This document shows positions 53,006 through 61,818 of a DNA stretch of 64,000 nucleotides, in pieces (position 1 is the stretch's first letter; every line of letters starts with the position of its first letter). The notes beneath the pieces were generated by a model. That model ran no database searches. It was not told the DNA's origin and was given only the letters and a program-made list of their open reading frames with translations. Both the position numbers and the translations under genes were made by a program. Source of the DNA: Bacteroidia bacterium (GTDB lineage Bacteria > Bacteroidota > Bacteroidia > Flavobacteriales > Flavobacteriaceae); NCBI GenBank assembly GCA_030430535.1, contig JAUIKY010000003.1:1-64000 (forward strand), written 5' to 3'.

Positions 53006-54079
53006 ATGACTGCTTTATTAACAATTATAGTTTTAGTATTTATTTTAATTGCCATTTGGCAAATGGTAAAGATTTTCGATTTGGCTCAAGCTAGAAACGA
53101 AAACCTTACCTCTGGTGTGGCCACAGATCAGGACAATAAAATAAATGGTTATTTAATGATGGGCTTTTTAGCCTTTATTTACATCATTACCATTGTATGT
53201 TTTGTTAAATGGGGTGATTTACCATTATTGTCAAATTCTGCTTCAGAGCATGGGCCAACCATCGATAATTTGATGATTGTTTCATTGGTCATTATCTTCT
53301 TTGTTCAAACCATTACGCAGTTTTTACTTCACTATTTCGCATTTAAATACAAAGGTGAAAAAGGTAAAAAGGCGTTGTTCTTTGCCGACAACAATAAATT
53401 GGAAGCTATCTGGACCATTATCCCGGTAATCGTTTTGGCAGGTTTAATCATTTACGGATTGAGTACTTGGGTAAACATTATGGGTGTTGACGAAAGCGAC
53501 GATCCATTAGTAGTAGAGTTGTATGCACAACAGTTTAACTGGAAAGCTAGATATGCTGGTGCCGATAATACTTTAGGAAAAGCCAATGTACGTTTAATCG
53601 ATATCGACCGTGCTAATATTTTAGGATTGGACGAAGCCGATCCCAACGCACAGGATGATGTAATTACTACTGAATTGCACTTACCAGTGGGTAAGCCGGT
53701 GTTATTCAAGATGCGTTCGCAGGATGTATTGCACTCTGCTTACATGCCACACTTTAGAGCGCAAATGAACTGTGTTCCTGGTATGATTACACAATTTGGC
53801 TTTACACCAACAGTAACTACTGCTGAAATGCGCCAAACACCAGAAATGATTGAAAAAGTTCAAAATATAAACAATATAAGAGTTGAAAACAGTAAGGAAT
53901 TGGTCGCTAATGGCGAAGATGCTTTAGAGCGTTACGAATTCGATTACCTTTTGTTGTGTAACAAAATTTGCGGAAAATCACACTACAACATGCAAATGAA
54001 AATAATAGTGGAAACGCAGGAAGAATTTGATGCTTGGATGAAAGAGCAAAAGGAATTTAAAAACTCTTTAGTAAACTAA
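53006..54079 (+). CDS. coxB: Cytochrome c oxidase subunit II with N-terminal extension
   Basis: 357 residues. Four hydrophobic segments lie at residues about 4-22, 48-69, 88-112 and 133-155; the last two are the usual subunit II hairpin, with LEAIWTIIPVIVLAG in the second. The CuA domain has DVLHSAYMPHFRAQMNCVPG and the copper motif LCNKICGKSHYNM near residue 317. CuA takes electrons from cytochrome c or ActA/ActE. The two extra N-terminal helices fit oxidases that associate with alternative complex III. 30 bp after actF. Confidence 0.93.
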   Translation: MTALLTIIVLVFILIAIWQMVKIFDLAQARNENLTSGVATDQDNKINGYLMMGFLAFIYIITIVCFVKWGDLPLLSNSASEHGPTIDNLMIVSLVIIFFVQTITQFLLHYFAFKYKGEKGKKALFFADNNKLEAIWTIIPVIVLAGLIIYGLSTWVNIMGVDESDDPLVVELYAQQFNWKARYAGADNTLGKANVRLIDIDRANILGLDEADPNAQDDVITTELHLPVGKPVLFKMRSQDVLHSAYMPHFRAQMNCVPGMITQFGFTPTVTTAEMRQTPEMIEKVQNINNIRVENSKELVANGEDALERYEFDYLLLCNKICGKSHYNMQMKIIVETQEEFDAWMKEQKEFKNSLVN

Positions 54080-54109
54080 TTTTTTAAAAAAGAAAAACGA
54101 TATAAGATT

Positions 54110-55900
54110 ATGTCAGCACACGCAGATAACCACGCTCACGACGACCACGGACATCATCATAAAGAAACGTTTGTAACTAAATACATATTTAGTCAAGATC
54201 ATAAAATGATTGCAAAGCAGTACCTTATTACAGGTACCATTATGGGTGTTATTGGTGTTTTAATGTCTATGATGTTCCGTATGCAAATTGCATGGCCGGA
54301 AGAGCCAAACGTACTGTTTGAAGCTTTATTGGGCAAATGGGCACCTGATGGCGTAATGGATGCCGATATTTATTTGGCTTTGGTTACGATTCACGGAACC
54401 ATTATGGTATTCTTCGTATTAACTGCTGGTTTAAGTGGTACGTTTAGTAACCTTTTAATTCCGTTGCAAATCGGTGCGCGCGATATGGCATCTGGTTTCT
54501 TAAACATGGTGTCTTATTGGTTATTCTTCTTGTCGAGTGTCATCATGATTATCTCTTTATTTGTTGAAGCTGGACCAGCTGCTGCTGGTTGGACTATTTA
54601 TCCGCCATTAAGTGCATTACCGATGGCTCAAGGTGGTTCAGGTATGGGTATGACTTTATGGTTGGTATCTATGGCTATCTTTATTGCTTCTTCATTATTG
54701 GGGTCATTAAACTATATTGTAACTGTACTTAACTTGAGGACAAAAGGCATGTCTATGACAAGACTTCCGTTAACCATTTGGGCGTTTTTCATTACAGCTA
54801 TCATCGGTGTAATTTCATTCCCAGTATTATTATCGGCTGCATTGTTATTGATTATGGATAGAAGTTTCGGTACGTCCTTCTTCTTATCAGATATATTCAT
54901 TCAAGGTGAAGTATTGCATTACCAAGGTGGTTCTCCGGTATTGTTCGAGCACTTATTTTGGTTCTTAGGGCATCCAGAGGTATATATTGTAATCTTACCA
55001 GCAATGGGATTAGTTTCTGAAATTATGGCATCAAACTCACGTAAGCCTATCTTCGGTTACCGTGCTATGATTGCTTCTATTTTGGCTATTGCTTTCCTTT
55101 CAACGATTGTTTGGGGACACCACATGTTTATTTCAGGAATGAATCCATTCTTAGGTTCTGTATTTACGTTTACGACTTTATTGATCGCCATTCCATCAGC
55201 TGTAAAAGCATTCAACTGGATTACTACACTTTGGAAGGGTAATTTACAGATGAACCCTGCCATGTTATTTTCTATCGGTTTTGTATCAACCTTCATTACA
55301 GGTGGTTTAACAGGTATCATTTTAGGGGATTCTGCCTTAGATATCAACGTGCACGATACGTACTTTGTGGTAGCTCACTTCCACTTGGTAATGGGTATAT
55401 CGGCATTGTACGGTATGTTTGCCGGTATCTATCACTGGTATCCAAAAATGTTCGGACGCATGTTGAATAAAAACTTAGGTTATATACACTTCTGGTTAAC
55501 GGCTATTTGTGCCTATGGGGTATTCTTCCCAATGCACTTTATAGGAATGGCTGGTTTACCGCGTCGTTATTATACCAATAGTAACTTCCCGTTATTTGAT
55601 GATTTAGCAAATGTAAACGTTGTAATTACGGTGTTTGCATTAGTAGGTGGTGTAGTACAGATTGTATATTTATATAACTTCTTTGCTAGTATTTTCTATG
55701 GAAAGAAAGCGACCCAAAACCCATGGCAATCTACTACTCTAGAATGGACCACTCCGGTAGAACACATACATGGCAACTGGCCAGGAGAAATTCCACATGT
55801 ACACCGTTGGGCTTACGATTACAGTAAACCAGGTCACGATGTAGATTTTGTACCTCAAAACATTCCTTTAAAAGATGGTGAAGAAGAACTTCAGCATTAA
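54110..55900 (+). CDS. coxA: Cytochrome c oxidase subunit I
   Basis: 596 residues. Full-length heme-copper oxidase core: an N-terminal His-rich tail (ADNHAHDDHGHHHKE), HGTIMVFFVLTAGLSGTFSN, WFLGHPEVYIVILPAMG with the Cu-B His-Tyr pair, VWGHHMFISGMNPFLGSVF, and HDTYFVVAHFHLVMGISALY with the heme ligands. It reduces oxygen to water and pumps protons. Last gene of the act-cox operon; no subunit III gene follows. Confidence 0.96.
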   Translation: MSAHADNHAHDDHGHHHKETFVTKYIFSQDHKMIAKQYLITGTIMGVIGVLMSMMFRMQIAWPEEPNVLFEALLGKWAPDGVMDADIYLALVTIHGTIMVFFVLTAGLSGTFSNLLIPLQIGARDMASGFLNMVSYWLFFLSSVIMIISLFVEAGPAAAGWTIYPPLSALPMAQGGSGMGMTLWLVSMAIFIASSLLGSLNYIVTVLNLRTKGMSMTRLPLTIWAFFITAIIGVISFPVLLSAALLLIMDRSFGTSFFLSDIFIQGEVLHYQGGSPVLFEHLFWFLGHPEVYIVILPAMGLVSEIMASNSRKPIFGYRAMIASILAIAFLSTIVWGHHMFISGMNPFLGSVFTFTTLLIAIPSAVKAFNWITTLWKGNLQMNPAMLFSIGFVSTFITGGLTGIILGDSALDINVHDTYFVVAHFHLVMGISALYGMFAGIYHWYPKMFGRMLNKNLGYIHFWLTAICAYGVFFPMHFIGMAGLPRRYYTNSNFPLFDDLANVNVVITVFALVGGVVQIVYLYNFFASIFYGKKATQNPWQSTTLEWTTPVEHIHGNWPGEIPHVHRWAYDYSKPGHDVDFVPQNIPLKDGEEELQH

Positions 55901-55926
55901 TTAATAAAATAAAACTTACAACATTG

Positions 55927-55952
55927 AAAACCCGCCTCTTACGGCGGGTTTT
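55927..55952 (+). terminator. Terminator of the act-cox operon
   Basis: Perfect stem AAAACCCGCC / GGCGGGTTTT with a TCTTAC loop. The downstream T run is short, but the stem is GC-rich. It closes the operon after coxA. Confidence 0.88.
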
Positions 55953-55974
55953 GTCGTTTAAAAGCTTTTTTTTT

Positions 55975-56023
55975 CGATGAAATGAAAAAATAATTGAAAA
56001 ATACCGATGAAATACAAAAAAAT
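55975..56023 (+). repeat. Short direct repeat before the adhesin gene
   Basis: CGATGAAAT followed by an A-rich tract occurs at 55975 and 56005, a 30-bp period. The rest of 55953-56128 is AT-rich; I see no certain promoter for the large gene that follows. Confidence 0.4.
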
Positions 56024-56128
56024 CAGTTAAATTGCGTTAAATTTAATTTGTAATGTGATTCTCCCAGTTTATGGGTAGTATTTAGTACAAGTTGCAGGCT
56101 ATTTAATCAAGATTCTAAATTTTCAATT

Positions 56129-59100
56129 ATGAAAACAGCTCTACTGCTAAGAAAAGCATTTAATCATGTGCTCTTCTTTTTACTGTTGTTTGGTTCGTCG
56201 AAAACATTGTTCGCACAGTGCCCTACAATTACTAACTCTAATCCTCCGCCTATCTGTGATGCTTCTGGATTTACTTTTAACGATTTAAGTACTACGTATG
56301 CTACCGATGCCGGAAACGGTATTGTTTGGTATGATGCAGACAGTGGAGGAAATCCATATAACGGTACCCAACGGGTTTTAGAAGGGGTGTATTATATAGA
56401 TGATAATTCGGGCAATTGCGGGTCGCCACGTGCATCAATTACCATCGATTTTCAAGTGGATGCCTCAGGACTAAATTTAGACCGACTCTATTGTAGTAAC
56501 GACAACGCTACTATTCAAACTTATATTGATGATGTACTGCAGGGTAGCATTCCGTCAGGAGGCTCCGTTCAAGTTTACAACGATTTTGCCTTAACCGAAC
56601 AAGCTAATCCATCGGATGCCATTCCGGGAGGAGCATCTAATTATTTTATAGTATTTGTTGATAATGGAGGGTGTAAAAGCCAATTAGAAATTGGTCAAGT
56701 TGGGGTTTTTAGCGCGCCTGCCGATCCAACACCTACAACACCACAATCGTTCTGTTCTGATACAAATCCTACTATTGGCGATTTGGATCCGGGAACTATC
56801 TCAACAAATTACAGTTGGTATAATAATGTTGATGGTAATGGAGACCCCATTCCACCGGCTTTGCCCTTATCAACACCGTTGGTTAATGGAAACACATATT
56901 ACATTCAGGTCAATGATGTATTTTGTGGCAGTAATGCCGTAGCTGTAACCGTTGAAGTTGATAATCCTGTCGATGCTGGAAATTCCGCAACATTAGAATA
57001 TTGCAATGATAACCTACCAGCGCCGTTCAATTTATTTGATGAATTAACTGGTGCACCAGATACAACGGGTAATTGGACAGGGCCAGTCTCATCATCAAAT
57101 GGCCACCTGGGTACTATTGATATTTCATCATTAACTACTGCAGGAACTTATGTGTTTACTTATACGGTTTTGAGTAATAATGCCTGCCCAGACGAAACAT
57201 CGACCGTTTCCATTACGATTTATGAAACCTTATCTTCAGGAACACCTTCGGCTTCAAACCCGGCATCTTTTTGTGAATCTGGATTGACAACAGATTTCGA
57301 TTTGTTCTCCTTAATTGAAAATTATGATACCGGTGGACAATGGGCACAAGGCACTTCTAGTTCAGATCCCGTAGTGAATTCAACTATCGATTTAACTGGA
57401 TTTACGCCTGCAACTTATAATTTTACTTATTCGCAAAACTTATCACCAAGCCCTTGTGCTGAAGAATCTACGACGGTACAAGTGGTTGTTTTGGCCGATC
57501 CAAACGCAGGAGTTGCAGTGAATCAGACCTTTTGTGAAAATGAATTAGCGGCCAATTCGCCTTTCAACTTGTTCGATGCATTAGATGGTTCACAAGATAA
57601 TAATGGCGGAACTTGGACGGACGCCAACAACACTACCATATCGAATAGTCTAGATTTAACCAACTTAACTTTAGCAGGAAGTCCGTACTCTTTCAATTAT
57701 ACGATTGATAACGGAACATGTTCGGATACCGAAACAATAAGTATTACTATAGAGCCAGCTCCAGAATCAGGGACAGTGAATGCTCCGGCGGAGTTCTGTG
57801 AAGGTAATGCGCCAGCTAGTTTTGATTTATTTGACCTGCTAACAGGTGAAGACCAAACAGGAACTTGGAATGACGATGATGCCGTTGGAACGTTAACAGG
57901 AAATACAGTTGACCTTTCCGGATTAACTTCAGGGACCTTTAATTTTACCTATGATGTGGATGCGATTGGTAGTTGCGACGATGCAAACGTAACGGTAAGC
58001 ATTATTATCAACCCGCTACCAAACACCGGAACACCATCAAACGCCACCTTCTGTGAAAATGACGTAACAGGTAACTCACCTTTAGATTTATTTGCCCAAC
58101 TTTCAGGCGAAGATGCTGGAGGAACTTGGAGTGACGATAACGCTTCAGGAGCACTTTCTGGAAGTGATATCGATTTAACGGTTTTGTCCATAGGAACTTA
58201 TAATTTCACTTATAGTATAACTGATGTTAACGGTTGTTCAAATAGTAGCACGGTAACAGTAACGATAAACGATGCTCCAGAGTCAGGAACAGTAAATGCG
58301 CCACAAGCGTTTTGTGAAGGGGCAGCTCCAGTAAATTTCGATTTATTCGATTTATTAACTGGTGAAGACCAAACGGGAAGTTGGAATGACGATAATGGCG
58401 TTGGTACATTATCAGGAAATACTGTTGACCTTTCCGGATTGACTTCAGGAACGTATAATTTCACTTATGATGTAGATGCTATTGGTAGTTGCGACGATAC
58501 AAACGTAACGGTAAGTGTGGTTATCAACCCGTTACCAAATACCGGAACACCATCAAACGTTACATATTGTGAAAATGATTTAGCGGCCAATTCACCGTTA
58601 GATTTATTCGTTCAACTTTCAGGTGAAGACACAGGTGGAACTTGGAGCGATGATGATACTTCGGGAGCCCTTTCTGGAAGCGATGTTGATTTAACTGCTT
58701 TGGCCATCGGAAGCTATAATTTTACATACAGCATTACTGATGCCAACGGATGTTCAAATAGCAGTACGGTGACAATTACCGTCAACGATGCTCCAGAATC
58801 GGGGACAGCAAATGCTCCAGCGGAATTTTGCCTTTCGGAAATCACAACAGGACAAACCTATGATTTATTCGATTTACTTTCGGGTGAAGACCAATCAGGC
58901 ACATGGAATGATGACGATGCCTCTGGTGCGCTTTCGGGAAATATAATAGCACTCGACGCATTAACTCAAGGTAGTTATAATTTTACTTATGATGTTGATG
59001 CCATCGGAAGTTGTGATGATGTAAACGTAACGGTAACCATCATTATAAATGATACGTTCGCTCCAACGGCGGCTTCTCCACAAGAGTTTTGCGACAGTGC

Positions 59101-60814
59101 TACCGTGGCCGATTTGGTCGCTACTGGAGATAACATCCAGTGGTACGATGCAGCAACCGACGGCAATTTATTGCAAAGCTCAGATGCTCTAGTAAATGGA
59201 GGTACATACTACGCTTCGCAAACCGATCCAGCAAAAAATTGTGAATCGGCAACCCGGACAGCGGTAAATGTAAATATTTACACATCTCCAAATGCAGGAA
59301 ACCCAAATGGTACTGCTCTTATTGTTTGTAGCACAGATAATAATATCGATTTATTTGCTGGTTTAGACGGTTCACAAGATACCGGAGGTACTTGGAGTAA
59401 TGATGATGTTGTAGGCTCATTGGTCGGCAATATTTTTGATGCCACGGGGTTGTCGGCAGGAACTTATAGTTTTACTTATACGGTATCGGGTACATCACCT
59501 TGTGCTGACGATAGTACCGTTATATCGGTAACCGTAGAAGAACCTTTTAACGCCGGAACGGATGGCAGCCCATTAGAGCTTTGTAGCAACAATGGCACGG
59601 TAAATTTATTCGATTATTTAAACGGGAACCCCGATACGGGAGGAACGTGGTCACCTGCCTTAACTAGTGGTACGGGCGTTTTTGATCCCTTAGTAGATGC
59701 TCCGGGCACTTATACGTATTCGTATACTAATGCTTGCGGAACAGCATCAAGTAGTATTGATGTATCAGTAACCTTGGCACCCAACGCTGGAACAGATACA
59801 TCCATAGCACTCTGCGTTATCGATGGACCAACAGATTTATATGCATTGTTAGGCTCTGGCGCTCAAAGTGGCGGAACGTGGTCGCCAGCCTTAGCTAGTG
59901 GTACAGGCGTTTTCGACCCTGCTATCGACACCCCAGGAGATTATACTTATACTGTAACGGCAGAATCGCCTTGTTCGCCGGATGCTACAGCTCAGGTGTC
60001 AGTATCTGTGAGTGATAGTCCAACAATAATTGTTAACGATGCTAATCCAGCTTTCTGTTTGGTTGATAGCCCTACGGTGGCAGATTTGGCAATAGCTATC
60101 CGTCCAAGCGGAACAGTAAATTGGTACGAAGATGCAAGCTTAACTTTACCTTTAACAGGCACAGAAGGCTTGACTGATGGTGAAGACTATTACGCTACCC
60201 AAACCACAACTTCGGGTTGTGAGTCTTCAGTGGCGGTACAAATTATAGCTACAGTGAACGATGCCCCAACACCAACCTTGGCAGATGCTTCCGAAGACTA
60301 TTGTATCAATGATAATCCAACAATTTTGGATTTAAGCAATAATATCTTGGAGTACGATTCAAATACCGATAATGTGGTATGGTACAATGCCGCAACCGGT
60401 GGTTCAACCCTTTCAGAAAGTGAAATGTTAACGAATACAACCTACTATGCCACATTGATAGATGCTTCAACGGGTTGTGAAAGTAGTGCGCGTTTGGCCG
60501 TGACACCAGATGTCACCGCTTGCGGAAAAGTTAATTTGCCAGACGGTTTCTCTCCAAATGGCGATGGTGTAAACGATACTTATGATGTTGACAACCTAGC
60601 ATTACTTTATCCGAATTTTGAAATTGAGATTTTCAACCGAAATGGTAATGTGGTTTATAAAGGAAACGCCAATACACCAAGATTTGACGGAACATCAAAT
60701 CAATCGAGAGTGGTTTCAAAAGGGAAACTACCAGTGGGTGTGTATTTCTACATCTTCAAATTTAATGATGGCGAAAATCAACCAGAACAAGGACGTTTAT
60801 ACTTAAGCAGATAA
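56129..60814 (+). CDS. Large T9SS type B (gliding-associated C-terminal) repeat adhesin-like protein
   Basis: 1561 residues with a signal peptide (HVLFFLLLFGSSKTLFAQ). The body is a string of Ig-like beta modules, each near 85 residues, marked by FCE/YCEN and GSCDD/GCSN Cys pairs that probably form disulfides. Residues about 544-975 are a near-identical tandem repeat of 172 residues. The end has two variant modules, then the gliding-motility-associated C-terminal domain (LPDGFSPNGDGVNDTYDVDN, then VGVYFYIFKFNDGENQPEQG), the T9SS type B sorting signal. Expected to be secreted and cell-surface attached. PorP/SprF and OmpA genes follow, as is usual for such proteins. Confidence 0.93.
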   Translation: MKTALLLRKAFNHVLFFLLLFGSSKTLFAQCPTITNSNPPPICDASGFTFNDLSTTYATDAGNGIVWYDADSGGNPYNGTQRVLEGVYYIDDNSGNCGSPRASITIDFQVDASGLNLDRLYCSNDNATIQTYIDDVLQGSIPSGGSVQVYNDFALTEQANPSDAIPGGASNYFIVFVDNGGCKSQLEIGQVGVFSAPADPTPTTPQSFCSDTNPTIGDLDPGTISTNYSWYNNVDGNGDPIPPALPLSTPLVNGNTYYIQVNDVFCGSNAVAVTVEVDNPVDAGNSATLEYCNDNLPAPFNLFDELTGAPDTTGNWTGPVSSSNGHLGTIDISSLTTAGTYVFTYTVLSNNACPDETSTVSITIYETLSSGTPSASNPASFCESGLTTDFDLFSLIENYDTGGQWAQGTSSSDPVVNSTIDLTGFTPATYNFTYSQNLSPSPCAEESTTVQVVVLADPNAGVAVNQTFCENELAANSPFNLFDALDGSQDNNGGTWTDANNTTISNSLDLTNLTLAGSPYSFNYTIDNGTCSDTETISITIEPAPESGTVNAPAEFCEGNAPASFDLFDLLTGEDQTGTWNDDDAVGTLTGNTVDLSGLTSGTFNFTYDVDAIGSCDDANVTVSIIINPLPNTGTPSNATFCENDVTGNSPLDLFAQLSGEDAGGTWSDDNASGALSGSDIDLTVLSIGTYNFTYSITDVNGCSNSSTVTVTINDAPESGTVNAPQAFCEGAAPVNFDLFDLLTGEDQTGSWNDDNGVGTLSGNTVDLSGLTSGTYNFTYDVDAIGSCDDTNVTVSVVINPLPNTGTPSNVTYCENDLAANSPLDLFVQLSGEDTGGTWSDDDTSGALSGSDVDLTALAIGSYNFTYSITDANGCSNSSTVTITVNDAPESGTANAPAEFCLSEITTGQTYDLFDLLSGEDQSGTWNDDDASGALSGNIIALDALTQGSYNFTYDVDAIGSCDDVNVTVTIIINDTFAPTAASPQEFCDSATVADLVATGDNIQWYDAATDGNLLQSSDALVNGGTYYASQTDPAKNCESATRTAVNVNIYTSPNAGNPNGTALIVCSTDNNIDLFAGLDGSQDTGGTWSNDDVVGSLVGNIFDATGLSAGTYSFTYTVSGTSPCADDSTVISVTVEEPFNAGTDGSPLELCSNNGTVNLFDYLNGNPDTGGTWSPALTSGTGVFDPLVDAPGTYTYSYTNACGTASSSIDVSVTLAPNAGTDTSIALCVIDGPTDLYALLGSGAQSGGTWSPALASGTGVFDPAIDTPGDYTYTVTAESPCSPDATAQVSVSVSDSPTIIVNDANPAFCLVDSPTVADLAIAIRPSGTVNWYEDASLTLPLTGTEGLTDGEDYYATQTTTSGCESSVAVQIIATVNDAPTPTLADASEDYCINDNPTILDLSNNILEYDSNTDNVVWYNAATGGSTLSESEMLTNTTYYATLIDASTGCESSARLAVTPDVTACGKVNLPDGFSPNGDGVNDTYDVDNLALLYPNFEIEIFNRNGNVVYKGNANTPRFDGTSNQSRVVSKGKLPVGVYFYIFKFNDGENQPEQGRLYLSR
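57758..59047 (+). repeat. 516-bp tandem repeat inside the adhesin gene
   Basis: Units start at 57758, 58274 and 58790, exactly 516 bp (172 codons) apart. Units 1 and 2 are complete, and unit 3 continues for about 260 bp. Each unit is a pair of Ig-like modules: one with DLFDLLTGEDQTG and YDVDAIGSCDD, one with CSNSSTVTV. Amino-acid identity between units is high with scattered changes, and lengths are unchanged. Confidence 0.85.
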
Positions 60815-60842
60815 TTGATAAATAAAGCAAAATTTAGAAACG

Positions 60843-61799
60843 ATGAACAATTTAAATATATATCATAAAATAGCTGCTTTGTTAAGTCTGGCGTTCTTGT
60901 CGATACAAAGTCACGCACAGCAAGACCCCCAATTTACGCAGTACATGTATAACATGAGCGTTATTAACCCCGCTTATGCCACCGCCGAAGAAGGTATTTT
61001 AAACCTCGGCGGACTTTACAGAACCCAATGGGTAGGCGTGGAAGGTGCACCAAAAACGGGAACATTTTTCGCCCATACACCCATAAACGATAAAATTGAA
61101 ATGGGTGTTTCGTTCACCAACGACAATATTGGTGATGTGGTAAACGAAAATAATATTTATGCCGATTTCGCATACGTGCTTCCGGTGGGGATAGAAACCA
61201 AAATATCTTTCGGATTAAAGGCTGGTGTTACCATGTTCGATACCAATTTTGAAGGCTTCGAGTTGCAATCTGGAGGAACAAATACCGATGGTGCCTTTAA
61301 TGAAAACGTTAACCGTGTATTCCCTAATGTGGGTATCGGTGCTTTCTTTTTCGCAGAAAACTATTATTTAGGTCTTTCAGCACCCAATATGTTGTCCACA
61401 AAACATTTGGAAGAAGAAAATGGTATAAAAGCCACGGGAGTTGAAAATGTACATTACTTCTTTACCGGTGGTTATGTGTTCGATTTAAATCAAAACCTAA
61501 AGCTGAAGCCAGCTTTTATGGCAAGAGCGGTGAAAGGGGCGCCTATGGCTCTTGATGTGACGGCAAATGTGTTGATTAATGAAAAATTGGAAGCCGGTTT
61601 GGGCTACCGTTTAGGCGATGCCATGAGTGCCCTAGTAAATTTTAGGGTAACACCAGATTTAAGAATAGGCTATGCCTACGATTATACCATGAGCAGCTTA
61701 AACGAATACAGCTCGGGATCGCACGAAATTTTTGTGCTGTTTGATGTGGACTTATTCGGATTTAAAGGTGGCTACGACCGTTCACCAAGGTTCTTCTAA
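60843..61799 (+). CDS. PorP/SprF family membrane protein
   Basis: 318 residues with a signal peptide (IAALLSLAFLSIQSHAQ). PorP/SprF family: QDPQFTQYMYNMSVINPAYA at the mature N-terminus is the classic start, followed by GLYRTQWVGVEGAPKTGTFF and a C-terminal beta-barrel (GAPMALDVTANVLINEKLEA, YDYTMSSLNEYSSGSHEI). Members anchor or pass T9SS adhesins at the outer membrane. It sits 28 bp after the type B adhesin gene and 19 bp before an OmpA/TPR gene, so it is very probably the dedicated partner of the adhesin. Confidence 0.93.
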   Translation: MNNLNIYHKIAALLSLAFLSIQSHAQQDPQFTQYMYNMSVINPAYATAEEGILNLGGLYRTQWVGVEGAPKTGTFFAHTPINDKIEMGVSFTNDNIGDVVNENNIYADFAYVLPVGIETKISFGLKAGVTMFDTNFEGFELQSGGTNTDGAFNENVNRVFPNVGIGAFFFAENYYLGLSAPNMLSTKHLEEENGIKATGVENVHYFFTGGYVFDLNQNLKLKPAFMARAVKGAPMALDVTANVLINEKLEAGLGYRLGDAMSALVNFRVTPDLRIGYAYDYTMSSLNEYSSGSHEIFVLFDVDLFGFKGGYDRSPRFF

Positions 61800-61818
61800 T
61801 TTTTAACAACAAGGAAAG

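Noticed and set aside
57758-59047. Tandem repeat as a CRISPR array or satellite
   Set aside because: The unit is 516 bp, in frame with the adhesin gene and codes for Ig-like modules, so it is a protein repeat.
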